Below the pieces are notes generated by a model, which did no database searches, was not told where the DNA came from, and worked only from the letters and a program-made list of their open reading frames with translations. 64,000 bases of DNA from Candidatus Thiodiazotropha sp. (ex Codakia rugifera). GTDB lineage: Bacteria > Pseudomonadota > Gammaproteobacteria > Chromatiales > Chromatiaceae. Made by a program: the position numbers and the translations under genes. Below are positions 50,191 to 59,107 of the stretch, piece after piece; the stretch's first letter is position 1, and each line of letters starts with the position of its first letter. Location: assembly GCA_025656675.1 (NCBI GenBank), contig JAHXHN010000005.1, positions 208,762 to 272,761 of the forward strand, written 5' to 3'.

Positions 50191-51680
50191 TCTGCTGATT
50201 TGAGATATTGTGCCTCCTGTTGGAGTTCCGCACGAGTAAGGGGGTGATGACTGATCCAGTCATCAGGGAATACCAGGGAGATTCGATTATCATCTACCTC
50301 GAGTCTGGGCATGGGTTTTGCGACTGAAGATCTGGCCCGATGACTGAGTACCGACAATCTTAACAAGATACACAACTGTTTTGTGCAAGTGACCACATCC
50401 CGCGGAAGCGCGTTAAAGATGTTGTTTGGAAATTTACGCCGATGTCCCCTGACCAATGCGGCGAGTACCTTCTGCTCCTGCAGTGAGAAACCGGAAAGAT
50501 CTGATTTCTCAAGCAGATAGGCACCATGTTTTTGGAACTGGCTATGGGACACAGTCAAGCCTATCTCATGTACCTTGGCGGCCCAGCTCAACATGGCCAG
50601 ATAGCGCGGTTCTTCCAGTTGCCAGGTTCGCTTTGCCCTCTCAAGGAAGGCCAATGCTGTTGTTTCCACCCGGTCGGCCTGGGCTTCGTCAATGTCATAG
50701 CGCCGCCTCAAGGTTTTTAAGGTGAGTTCACGGGCATCTTCGTGTTGACTCCGTCCGATCATGTCGTAGATCAGGCCTTCTCGCAAAGCCTCTGATGAAA
50801 CATCCATATGATCGATACCGATATGTTCAAAAACAGCCGAGAGTACTGCCAGTCCACCTGCGAATACCGGTTTTCTCTCTTCAGACAGCCCTTTCAGGGA
50901 AACATTATCGATGGAGCCTGCGTCGATAAGATAACGTTTGAGTCTATCAAGTGACTCACGAGTGATTCCTGTTTCACTCCATCCCTGTTCGATGACCACA
51001 TTGCCAATCGACTTGATGGTGCCGGAACTGCCGATTGCCCTGGTCCATCCTCCCTCTTTGAATTCATTTCTGACCGGACGGATTTCCAAGGCACAGGCAA
51101 GCACTGCTTCGTGCATGGCATGATCAGTGATTACGCCGTCCATAAAAAACCTTCGGCTCATGCTGACGCAACCCATATGCAGGCTCTCACGTTCATGAGG
51201 CAAATAGCCTTCACCGATTATCAACTCGGTGCTACCGCCCCCGATATCGACAACCAACCGTTTTTCATGAGTTGCAGCAAGTCCATGGGCGACACCAAGA
51301 TAGACCAGTCGAGCCTCTTCCCGGCCGGCAATGATTTCGATAGGGTGTAACAGGGCCTTCTCTGCCAGGCTGTGAAAGTTGTCATCCGGATGGATCTGTC
51401 GCATGGTATTGGTACCGACGACACGAATGTTTTCAGCTGGCAGTGGACGCAGTCGCTGTGAGTAGCGACTCAGGCACTCCAGGGCGCGTTTGGATACCAA
51501 AGGGTCTAGATGCTTGTCTGCCGTCAATCCCTCACCGAGTCGGACCATCTCCTTCATTTTATCGATAATTTGCAAATGTCCCTCTATGACACGCGCAACG
51601 ATCAAGTGAAAGCTGTTTGAGCCAAGGTCTATGGCGGCTATGGCCTCTTCGAGGTTTGCCTCTGGGATCTGTTGCGACAT
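50169..51680 (-). CDS. ppx: Exopolyphosphatase (Ppx/GppA family)
   Basis: 503 residues. AAIDLGSNSFHLIVA (first phosphate-binding loop) and VVDIGGGSTELIIGEG (second) mark the actin-like ATPase fold; the C-terminal half is an HD-like helical domain. Releases phosphate from polyphosphate or converts pppGpp to ppGpp; length fits Ppx rather than the shorter forms. Convergent overlap with SCO1. Confidence 0.93.
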   Translation of the reverse strand: MSQQIPEANLEEAIAAIDLGSNSFHLIVARVIEGHLQIIDKMKEMVRLGEGLTADKHLDPLVSKRALECLSRYSQRLRPLPAENIRVVGTNTMRQIHPDDNFHSLAEKALLHPIEIIAGREEARLVYLGVAHGLAATHEKRLVVDIGGGSTELIIGEGYLPHERESLHMGCVSMSRRFFMDGVITDHAMHEAVLACALEIRPVRNEFKEGGWTRAIGSSGTIKSIGNVVIEQGWSETGITRESLDRLKRYLIDAGSIDNVSLKGLSEERKPVFAGGLAVLSAVFEHIGIDHMDVSSEALREGLIYDMIGRSQHEDARELTLKTLRRRYDIDEAQADRVETTALAFLERAKRTWQLEEPRYLAMLSWAAKVHEIGLTVSHSQFQKHGAYLLEKSDLSGFSLQEQKVLAALVRGHRRKFPNNIFNALPRDVVTCTKQLCILLRLSVLSHRARSSVAKPMPRLEVDDNRISLVFPDDWISHHPLTRAELQQEAQYLKSADYLLRFS

Positions 51681-51880
51681 CTGCTATTGATTCTCCATGA
51701 CTACGACTGCAATAGGGGACTTGAAAAGTGCGCCATCATATCAGGAATAGGTTTCGTGCAATATTGATTAACCTATGAAGCACTTGGGGGCTGTTAACTC
51801 TCAAAGCAGCACACACCCCTTGTCGCCGCTTTCGACAATCAGTAACAATAGGGTTTGAATATTTAATTAGGGTATAGAAG

Positions 51881-52462
51881 ATGAAGTTTTGCAGCCTCTG
51901 TGGGTCTCTGGTCGAAATCAAGATTCCATCAGGTGACAACAGGCCAAGATATGTATGCAATGCCTGCAGTACGATTCATTATCAAAATCCAAAGATAGTG
52001 GTAGGTTGCATTCCTGTATGGGAACAAAAAATACTTTTGTGTCGACGTGCGATTGAGCCGCGTTATGGGTTATGGACAATCCCTGCCGGATTCATGGAAA
52101 ATGGCGAGACAAGCCAGCAGGGAGCTGTCCGGGAGACGCTGGAAGAGGCTTGTGCAAGAGTCAAGGTAGAAGAGCTCTATACGCTATTCAATCTGCCACA
52201 CATCAATCAGGTCTACCTGCTGTTTCGCAGTCGTCTTCTCGATCTCGATTTTGCGGCTGGGGAGGAGAGTCTTGAAGTCGGTTTGTTTGAAGAGCATGAA
52301 ATTCCCTGGCAGAAACTTGCTTTTCCAGTGATCCGGGAATCATTACAACTCTACTATGCCGACCGTAAAAGGGGTATCTTCCCCCTTCGCGGCGGCACGA
52401 TTATCCGGACACCAGATACTTCCAAGGGCTACCGTATTGTGTTGGACTCAGATTCAAATTAA
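51881..52462 (+). CDS. Nudix hydrolase with N-terminal zinc ribbon
   Basis: 193 residues. A zinc ribbon (Cys4, Cys7, Cys26, Cys29) precedes a Nudix domain, whose box reads GFMENGETSQQGAVRETLEEACA: the REx-x-EE core with the metal-binding glutamates is intact, but the usual G near the end is C. Similar proteins hydrolyse nucleoside diphosphate derivatives or NADH; the substrate here is not deducible. Its last four bases overlap the convergent NYN gene. Confidence 0.85.
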   Translation: MKFCSLCGSLVEIKIPSGDNRPRYVCNACSTIHYQNPKIVVGCIPVWEQKILLCRRAIEPRYGLWTIPAGFMENGETSQQGAVRETLEEACARVKVEELYTLFNLPHINQVYLLFRSRLLDLDFAAGEESLEVGLFEEHEIPWQKLAFPVIRESLQLYYADRKRGIFPLRGGTIIRTPDTSKGYRIVLDSDSN

Positions 52463-53298
52463 AGGCCGCTGCTACCATAGCTTGGGACCAAGCGGACATT
52501 GTTTGCCACCAGGCCTTCGTCTTTGTCACTTTTCTCAATATAGAATTCGAGAATTGAGTCTCGGTTCATCATCACATCGTCGGTAACCTCATCGGCCAAC
52601 TCGTTGGCATGACAGAACACACTCTCGTAAGGTGAATCCTCATTGCGGGGATCGATGATCCAGAGATTGGGATCAATACGTTTAATAAAACGCAAAAATC
52701 CATAACCCTTTTCAGGAAACCATTTGGCACAGACGCCTCGGACGCAGGAACCTGGAGCTCCCCACTCATTTCGGGGCTCGTAGGAGATCGGTAACAGCTC
52801 AGGAATCAGGAAACCGGAATAGTAGTCATCCACCAGCAGACGCAACTCCTGGGAAACATTTCGAAAGCCGAGTAATTCAACACGGCATCCACGGTCCTGT
52901 AGGGCGGTGACCACTTGGAGAAAGTCACCATCTCCCGTCACCAGCAGCAGCAAATCGAGTTTCTCCGATTGAAGCATGGCATCAACGGCCATATCCAGAT
53001 CAGCATTGGCCTTGGTAGTGATATTGCCCTCATCATCTGTGTATCGGCGTACATACTTTACAATGACCTTCCAGCCATATTCCCTCACCATTTGCTGATA
53101 AGTTAAAGCGCGCCGACGATATTCAGGGTCTTCCTTGGCGCGTTCCTGGTCAAAGGCGATGTAGGTGTTAAGTCTGAGTAAAGATCCACCATAACGTCCT
53201 GCAAACATCCTCAGGATGTCATAACGGAGTTGATAGCCGCCGTTGTAACGAACATTTTCAGCGTCAACAAATACGCCAATTTTTATATCTTGATGCAA
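52459..53298 (-). CDS. NYN-domain nuclease fused to a cold-shock-like domain
   Basis: 279 residues. The N-terminal 160 residues are a NYN (LabA/DUF88, PIN-like) domain: VFVDAENV (Asp12, Asn15), NADLDMAVD (Asp100, 102, 106) and TGDGDF (Asp123, 125) supply the acidic metal site of RNA nucleases. From about 185 a cold-shock-type OB fold begins (VCAKWFPEKGYGFLRF, RNP1-like KGYGFLRF 197-204; late VFCHANEL), which binds single-stranded RNA. So the protein probably targets a nuclease to RNA. No signal or membrane segment. Confidence 0.85.
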   Translation of the reverse strand: MHQDIKIGVFVDAENVRYNGGYQLRYDILRMFAGRYGGSLLRLNTYIAFDQERAKEDPEYRRRALTYQQMVREYGWKVIVKYVRRYTDDEGNITTKANADLDMAVDAMLQSEKLDLLLLVTGDGDFLQVVTALQDRGCRVELLGFRNVSQELRLLVDDYYSGFLIPELLPISYEPRNEWGAPGSCVRGVCAKWFPEKGYGFLRFIKRIDPNLWIIDPRNEDSPYESVFCHANELADEVTDDVMMNRDSILEFYIEKSDKDEGLVANNVRLVPSYGSSGL

Positions 53299-53733
53299 TG
53301 TGCTTTTCCTGAAGTATTAAGGGAATCTAAAAAGTTAAGCTTGAATCTGTAGGATCAGGGCAGATGCGATGTCATTTTGCCTTCATGCAACTACAGATTC
53401 AGATCAAAGATCGAGAATCCGGCAAGATCAGTCGCTTGCCTTGTCAGCGGGTCAGAATCGTTTCATTCGTATGCTTTGTTATTTAAGTACAATGATTATA
53501 CAACGAATTTAGGAATAATTTTAATTGCGGGCTACACTAAAGCACACATAAAAGTAAGGATTAGCACTACCACTGTAGCGAGTTGGACAACTTTTTTCAC
53601 TGTTTCTGTCGGTCTCGTGCTACATGGATAGATAATTTGTTCAGATATTCCTTAAATAGTACATGGATTTTACATGGGGATGGATTTCATACCCTGTGCT
53701 CTGGCATGGTAGGCATGGAGATAGGTAGTATAA
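53299..53733. other. Long intergenic region with an inverted repeat
   Basis: No convincing gene. A tgaatctgtag (53342-53352) and its inverse ctacagattca (53391-53401) form 11-bp arms; the sequence next to the left arm (gggcagat) recurs in the zwf element read backwards, so it may be a decayed copy of it. AT-rich remainder with two short frames that do not look like protein. Confidence 0.45.
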
Positions 53734-53897
53734 AACCTGAATCCATGGGTTCAGAGGGAGTACGGCGTGCAAGATATCGATTTGGATGAGCAAACGGAAA
53801 TTTGCAGCCATACCCTTAGGTTGGGTAATCATTTTTGTCGAGCGAGACGAATTAACTGTTTGTGCGATCTGCCCCGATGAAGTCATGGATTCAGGTT
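53734..53897. repeat. About 162-bp inverted-repeat element upstream of zwf
   Basis: Perfect 14-bp terminal inverted repeats, aacctgaatccatg (53734-53747) and its inverse at 53884-53897. The left end also forms a near-palindrome (53737-53754) shared with 45133-45150. Its size and internal ccataccc (53808-53815) position match the 155-bp element before lapA. It ends 22 bases before the zwf ATG. Confidence 0.6.
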
Positions 53898-53919
53898 GAA
53901 ACTAAAGGCGGGAAACATA

Positions 53920-55452
53920 ATGGCTACTGACTTTCCAGCCCTCCAACGCTTTGCTGCAAGCGAGCTGTTTCTACAGGCAGACAAGTTAGAGCCCTGCATC
54001 CTGGTCATATTTGGTGCCGCGGGAGATTTAACCCGGCGCAAGTTATTACCGGCACTCTATAACCTGGTGCGTGAACAGGCATTGGACGATCGTTTTGCTG
54101 TCATTGGATACAGTCGCTCTCCTAAAAGCAATGATCACTACCGTCAGGTATTGCGCGATTCTTTGGAGGCCTACTCACGTTCTCAACCGATAGATGATGT
54201 TGTGTGGCAGTCTTTCAGTCGGCGTATTGCTTATGTGGAAGGTAATTTTGAGGATCCGGAAGGTTACATCGCCCTGCGTCAGCAATTGGAGGCGTTTGAG
54301 AAAGAGATCGGAAGCGAAGGCAATCGTTTGTTCTATTTTGCAACGCCACCCGCTGCAGCGCCTATTATTCTCCACAGACTGAGCGAAGCAGGACTGATCG
54401 AATCGGGTGGTGGTGAAGTACCCTGGACAAGGGTCATCATGGAAAAACCCTATGGTCGGGATCTGGAATCTGCAACCGATCTGAACCGTATTGTCGGTGA
54501 GGTGCTGCTGGAGGATCAGGTCTATCGAATCGATCACTATCTGGGTAAAGAGACCGTACAGAATATACTGGTTGCTCGTCTCGGTAATACGATTTTTGAA
54601 CCGTTATGGAATCGTAAATATATCGACCATATTCAGATCACTGCTGCAGAGGCCATCGGTGTGGAAGGTCGGGGTAGATTTTATGACCAGACCGGTGTAT
54701 TGCGCGACATGGTTCAGAGTCATTTACTGCAGGTTCTATCACTCTGTGCCATGGAACCCCCGGTCTCGTTTGCTGCTGATGATATACGTGATAAGCGCGT
54801 GGAGGTGCTGCGATCACTCCGTCAATTCAACAAGCAAGAGGTCTTTGATCATGTGGTCTTTGGCCAGTATCGGGGCTATCGTGATGAGGATAATGTGGCG
54901 AATGAGTCGAGAACACCCACTTATGCTGCCATCAGGTGCTATATAGACAATTGGCGCTGGCAAGGGGTACCGTTCTTTTTGCGTGTAGGCAAACACCTGA
55001 AGCAACGTGTGACTGAGATCTCAGTGGTATTTCGACCGGTACCGTTATGTCTGTTTGGCCGAGACGATGTATGCGCAGACTTGGAGCCGAACGTGCTGAC
55101 CATTCGTATTCAACCTGATGAAGGGATGGCCTTGAAAATTACCAGCAAAAAGCCAGGTGATGAGATGGAAGTGGGTTCTGTGGAGATGGACTTCAGCTAC
55201 TCGGAGACCTACGCTCATCCCATTAAAGATGCTTACGAGCGGTTGTTACTCGATGCTATCAAAGGGGATGCAACCCTGTTTGCCAGACGGGATGAAGTTG
55301 AATTTGCCTGGCGATTTGTAACACCGATTCTGCATGGCTGGGAATCTGCAAAGAAAAAACAACCTGTATTCTATGCCGAGGGCAGTGAAGGCCCTGTGGA
55401 GGCAGAAAACCTGATGGATCGCTACAGTCGCCAATGGCGGGGGATAAACTAA
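53920..55452 (+). CDS. zwf: Glucose-6-phosphate dehydrogenase
   Basis: First step of the oxidative pentose phosphate path. 510 residues from ATG 53920, preceded by aggcggg; the frame opens 8 codons earlier inside the repeat. Rossmann motif VIFGAAGDLTRRKLLPALYNL, the substrate signature RIDHYLGKETVQN with the catalytic His/Lys, and EKPYGRD. First gene of zwf-pgl-gnd; the stop overlaps pgl by one base. Confidence 0.97.
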   Translation: MATDFPALQRFAASELFLQADKLEPCILVIFGAAGDLTRRKLLPALYNLVREQALDDRFAVIGYSRSPKSNDHYRQVLRDSLEAYSRSQPIDDVVWQSFSRRIAYVEGNFEDPEGYIALRQQLEAFEKEIGSEGNRLFYFATPPAAAPIILHRLSEAGLIESGGGEVPWTRVIMEKPYGRDLESATDLNRIVGEVLLEDQVYRIDHYLGKETVQNILVARLGNTIFEPLWNRKYIDHIQITAAEAIGVEGRGRFYDQTGVLRDMVQSHLLQVLSLCAMEPPVSFAADDIRDKRVEVLRSLRQFNKQEVFDHVVFGQYRGYRDEDNVANESRTPTYAAIRCYIDNWRWQGVPFFLRVGKHLKQRVTEISVVFRPVPLCLFGRDDVCADLEPNVLTIRIQPDEGMALKITSKKPGDEMEVGSVEMDFSYSETYAHPIKDAYERLLLDAIKGDATLFARRDEVEFAWRFVTPILHGWESAKKKQPVFYAEGSEGPVEAENLMDRYSRQWRGIN

Positions 55453-56138
55453 TGGAGCGTTTCATAGTTAATGAGAGAGAGTTTGTCGAGCAGGCAGAGA
55501 GATGGATCTACAACAAGATTCAGGCAGTGCTTGAGAAATCACAACGTTGTCACCTGATGCTGGCTGGTGGGGCTACCCCATTACCGATCTATCAGCAGTT
55601 GGGAAAACGCCTGGATGTACCCTGGTCACGCGTCAACCTCTATTTTGGTGATGAGCGTTGTGTACCTGTCGATACCTCGGAGAGCAACTATCACACCGTG
55701 ATGGGCAGCCTCTTCCCCGTGTCTCGACCTGATGGTATGAATGTCTACCGTATGTGTGGTGAAGAGAATCCTGATATGGCAGCACAGGTCTATGAATCAC
55801 TATTGCCGGCGAAGATCGACATTCTGTTACTTGGTGTCGGTGATGATGGGCATACCGCATCGATATTTCCTGGATCTGCCGCACTCGATGAGGAGCATCG
55901 CAGAGTGATGCCGGCAATTGCCAGTAAACCGCCTCTCCAACGACTGACAATTACACCACCGGTTATCCAGGGGGCAGAGCATCTGCTGGTGATGGTGCAA
56001 GGTGAAGAAAAGGCAGATGCCGTACGATTGGCATTGATCAATAACAGTGTGCCCGCTGCCCTGGCCGTGGATGGTGACTGGCTCATGGACAGCCAGGCTG
56101 CACGCTCGCTACCAAAAGACAAACTTGTGGGCTTTTAG
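55452..56138 (+). CDS. pgl: 6-phosphogluconolactonase
   Basis: Hydrolyses 6-phosphogluconolactone. 228 residues from the ATG at 55452 that overlaps the zwf stop (TAATG). DevB-type motifs LAGGATPLPIYQQL, FGDERCVPVDTSESNY and LLGVGDDGHTASIFPGS with the catalytic His. Between zwf and gnd, its pathway neighbours. Confidence 0.96.
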   Translation: MERFIVNEREFVEQAERWIYNKIQAVLEKSQRCHLMLAGGATPLPIYQQLGKRLDVPWSRVNLYFGDERCVPVDTSESNYHTVMGSLFPVSRPDGMNVYRMCGEENPDMAAQVYESLLPAKIDILLLGVGDDGHTASIFPGSAALDEEHRRVMPAIASKPPLQRLTITPPVIQGAEHLLVMVQGEEKADAVRLALINNSVPAALAVDGDWLMDSQAARSLPKDKLVGF

Positions 56139-56163
56139 AATGATACGAAAAGGGTGATAGGGA

Positions 56164-57579
56164 ATGCCAGTCAATAATCAGTTTCATATCGGTCTTATCG
56201 GGTTGGGCGTCATGGGTCGTAACCTGGCATTGAATATGGAAGAGAAGGGATTCCCTGTCGCCGTGTGGAACCGTCATAGCGAAGCCATTGATCAGTTTGT
56301 TTCTGAATATCAGGGTAAGCAGTTTGGAGGTGATGCCGATCTGGGTCGATTTGTGGCCATGTTGGAACGTCCCCGACGGGTATTGCTGATGATCAAAGCG
56401 GGTGATCCTGTGGATCAGGTGATTGAACAGCTGCTGCCATTACTTGAGCCCGGCGATATTGTGATGGATGGGGGTAACTCATGGTTTGAAGATACCCAGC
56501 GCCGCGAAAGCTATCTGCGCGAAAAAGGAGTGCATTTTGTCGGGGTTGGCATTTCAGGTGGTGAGGAAGGGGCGCGTCATGGGCCATCGATGATGCCGGG
56601 TGGCTCGAAGGATGCCTATGCAGAAGTCAGCGCTGTGTTTGAAGCGATCACCGCCCAGACTGAAGCCGGGGCCTGTGTCACGCATGTAGGACCTGATGGC
56701 GCCGGCCATTTTGTAAAAATGGTTCATAACGGTATCGAATATGCGGATATGCAACTGTTATCCGAGGTCTATGATCTGATGCGACGCGGGGTTGGTCTCA
56801 GTGAAAGCGAGATGGGGGATCTGTTCGATCTGTGGAACCAGGGACCGATGGAGTCATTTCTGGTCGAGTTGACTGCCCAGGTCATGAAGGTCAGGGATAG
56901 TGAGACAAACAGCCCACTGGTCAGCCTGGTGATGGATAAAGCCGGTCAGAAGGGGACGGGGCGCTGGACCGTTCAGGCTGCATTGGAACAGGGTGTGGCC
57001 GTACCCGGTATTGCCGCTGCAGTCGATGCGCGACTGCTCTCTTCGATGAAAGCTCAAAGGGTTGCAGCCTCATCGATCCTTCAGGGTCCGGCGAGCAATC
57101 AAGTGACAGATGTTCAAGCACTGTTAGCTGATCTTCACGGTGCTATCTATGCCTCACGGATTACGGCCTATGCTCAGGGTATGGCGCTTATTCGCAGTGC
57201 CTCGGATCGTTATCAATGGTCAGTTGATTTGTCAGAGACTGCACGTATTTGGAAAGGGGGCTGCATCATTCGGGCCCGTCTTCTGGACCCCATCCGGCAG
57301 GCCTTCAGTTGTGATCCTGAACCTGCAAATCTGATGATAGATGCAGAGATGGGTGCCCAACTCCAGGCACTACAGGGTGCCTGGCGCAGAGTGATAGGGT
57401 TCTCTTTGACAGCAGGGATTCCAGTACCGGTAATGAGTGCCTGTCTCAGCTACTTTGATAGTTATCGTACGGGGCGTCTACCGCAAAACCTGATCCAGGC
57501 GCAGCGAGATGCTTTTGGTGCCCATACTTATGAACGGGTCGATCACCCGGAGTGGGGATTTGTTCACTCCGATTGGTAA
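56164..57579 (+). CDS. gnd: 6-phosphogluconate dehydrogenase, decarboxylating
   Basis: Third oxidative pentose phosphate step, giving ribulose 5-phosphate and NADPH. 471 residues, long form. IGLIGLGVMGRNLALNMEEKG Rossmann motif, DGGNSWFEDT, the active-site GISGGEEGARHGPSMMPGG (given in parts) and GPDGAGHFVKMVHNGIEY with the catalytic Lys. With WNRHS after the nucleotide loop the protein probably uses NADP. Last gene of the operon. Confidence 0.97.
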   Translation: MPVNNQFHIGLIGLGVMGRNLALNMEEKGFPVAVWNRHSEAIDQFVSEYQGKQFGGDADLGRFVAMLERPRRVLLMIKAGDPVDQVIEQLLPLLEPGDIVMDGGNSWFEDTQRRESYLREKGVHFVGVGISGGEEGARHGPSMMPGGSKDAYAEVSAVFEAITAQTEAGACVTHVGPDGAGHFVKMVHNGIEYADMQLLSEVYDLMRRGVGLSESEMGDLFDLWNQGPMESFLVELTAQVMKVRDSETNSPLVSLVMDKAGQKGTGRWTVQAALEQGVAVPGIAAAVDARLLSSMKAQRVAASSILQGPASNQVTDVQALLADLHGAIYASRITAYAQGMALIRSASDRYQWSVDLSETARIWKGGCIIRARLLDPIRQAFSCDPEPANLMIDAEMGAQLQALQGAWRRVIGFSLTAGIPVPVMSACLSYFDSYRTGRLPQNLIQAQRDAFGAHTYERVDHPEWGFVHSDW

Positions 57580-57605
57580 TATTTCCTTTCATGCGGTTGA
57601 CGGAG

Positions 57606-58394
57606 CTATAGATCCTGCCAGTCGGTCAACAATATTCCGGAGAGGATGCCGGCAAAACCACCACCGAGGATGCCTCCAATAGCAGCACCAGGCAATGTCA
57701 ATTGAATGACTTCCAGTGCAGCTAAGAGCGGTCCAGCCACGCTGCCATCTATACTGCTGATCATCACAAAAAAGCTGAGTGCAACAAAACCGGAGACCCC
57801 GATTCCGACAATCAGGCCATCGCCTACCGGCGGTAGCAGGTTGTCATATAATTTGATGAAACCTGGTACCAAAGAGACATAAATAATACCTGTAACAGGG
57901 CACATCAAAGCGACAATGGTACTTAGCGTCAACGCATCGGTAAAACTGGACAGTAAAAGATAACTGAGCGATGCCAACCAGCCTGCACTGAAGCCAGCAA
58001 GCGTTTTTGCATCAGCACGATTAACCCGCGATCCCATAGAGAAGACACCATACATCGCTCCTATAATCGCGCCTAGCACAGATACTAGGAGCAGGAGATG
58101 GAGAATATTGACAGGATGTCTGGCAAGGATGAAATAGAAGATACAAATTGGAGAGATAATCACTGTCATTAATACAGCGAGACGCATGCTGCTATAGATC
58201 AATGCACCCAGCGTGCCTGCAAGTACGCCCGCAAATAGCAGTGGGTCAATCGGTAGTTGCCAATAGTCTGAAAATGCAGCGAAGAAGACAAACAGCATGG
58301 CGTAAAGTAGCCCGATAAATGCCCATATAGCACCCCGAATGAAGGCCTCTTTGAGACGCTTGGGTGATAATAATGGTGGGTGCTGTTGTTGCAC
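57606..58394 (-). CDS. Polytopic membrane protein of unknown function
   Basis: 262 residues with about seven or eight hydrophobic helices, a short charged N-terminus (PPLLSPKRLKEAFIRG) and Gly-rich helix starts (GGILGGGFAGILSGILL at the end). No transporter signature is recognised. Convergent with gnd; 61 bases upstream of it lies another membrane protein gene on the same strand. Confidence 0.75.
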   Translation of the reverse strand: MQQQHPPLLSPKRLKEAFIRGAIWAFIGLLYAMLFVFFAAFSDYWQLPIDPLLFAGVLAGTLGALIYSSMRLAVLMTVIISPICIFYFILARHPVNILHLLLLVSVLGAIIGAMYGVFSMGSRVNRADAKTLAGFSAGWLASLSYLLLSSFTDALTLSTIVALMCPVTGIIYVSLVPGFIKLYDNLLPPVGDGLIVGIGVSGFVALSFFVMISSIDGSVAGPLLAALEVIQLTLPGAAIGGILGGGFAGILSGILLTDWQDL

Positions 58395-58433
58395 GCTGTG
58401 CTCGCTCTGAATCCACTGGCTCAGGTTATATTA

Positions 58434-58459
58434 ATCAGGCTATATTGAAGGAGTACTAG
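58434..58459. repeat. Copy of a short dispersed intergenic motif (58.4 kb)
   Basis: Read on the minus strand it is nearly the same as 24771-24796, and ttgaaggagtactag (58445-58459) is the exact inverse of 7451-7465. Between two membrane-protein genes. Confidence 0.45.
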
Positions 58460-58812
58460 TCAGTAGTATACATCGCCTTGTCATCAGCAAGTCTCAACCA
58501 GCCTTTTACAATTCTGTAGATCAGCCATATGGTGTTGGCAAACAGAACAATGTAACCAACAACGATCAGGGTTGTGAGAAAACCTACAGCTATCCACAAG
58601 AGGCTGTACCAGAATGTCCTGATCTGCCATCTGAAGTGTGATGCCAACCAGGTGTTCTCGACGTCATCCTTTTTGACATAGTTAATGACGACTGCAATCA
58701 GAAATGTGATGACAAAGAGAAAAGAGGCCGCTTGCAGTGCATACACCAACTGTGTAATTGTCTTCTCAGATTCGGCCTTTTTACTGTTCAGTTCGGCTGA
58801 AGCGCTATTCAT
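58456..58812 (-). CDS. Small membrane protein, DUF4870-like
   Basis: 118 residues. Three hydrophobic helices (about 25-45, 70-92 and 95-105, the last two close) around the conserved-looking NTWLASHFRWQIRTFW, as in small bacterial membrane proteins of the DUF4870/TM-region type. Function unknown. The stop overlaps the dispersed motif at 58434-58459. Confidence 0.75.
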   Translation of the reverse strand: MNSASAELNSKKAESEKTITQLVYALQAASFLFVITFLIAVVINYVKKDDVENTWLASHFRWQIRTFWYSLLWIAVGFLTTLIVVGYIVLFANTIWLIYRIVKGWLRLADDKAMYTTD

Positions 58813-59107
58813 TCTGTAAGTATTCCTTACGATTTATGTTGGCCCTGACAATAAGGCATTAAATGTCGATACCATTTGCCTATCATGTCATTGATCATAA
58901 AACCACGCTAGAAGAATCATTCCAATCCAACCCAAGTATGTCTGAAGGCGTTACTGCAAAATAGGTCGATGTCGTGTGTAGCATTTGCTACAGAACTATG
59001 CCGATGGTTTTAGTAACTTGCAGTAACATGATCTATTAAGCTCCTGATCCACTGTCATCAGGTATGCAGGTTGCTGGGTAAGAATATAGGAAGAATAGAA
59101 AAGCGGC
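58813..59107. other. Intergenic region upstream of the di-haem peroxidase
   Basis: 295 bases without a gene. It contains the 16-bp dyad at 58977-58992 and a direct repeat gtaac-n5-gtaac at 59009-59024. Probably the promoter region of the peroxidase gene and of the minus-strand membrane protein. Confidence 0.5.
58977..58992. promoter_or_regulatory. Perfect 16-bp dyad, candidate operator
   Basis: tgtagcatttgctaca, fully self-complementary about its centre, 115 bases before the peroxidase start. The tgta...taca ends are reminiscent of Crp/Fnr family half-sites, and a Crp/Fnr regulator is encoded just downstream of the peroxidase. Link inferred from position only. Confidence 0.4.

Noticed and set aside
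53377-53789. Frames of 84 and 68 codons before zwf
   Set aside because: Composition unlike the neighbouring genes, no start signals, and overlap with inverted repeats.
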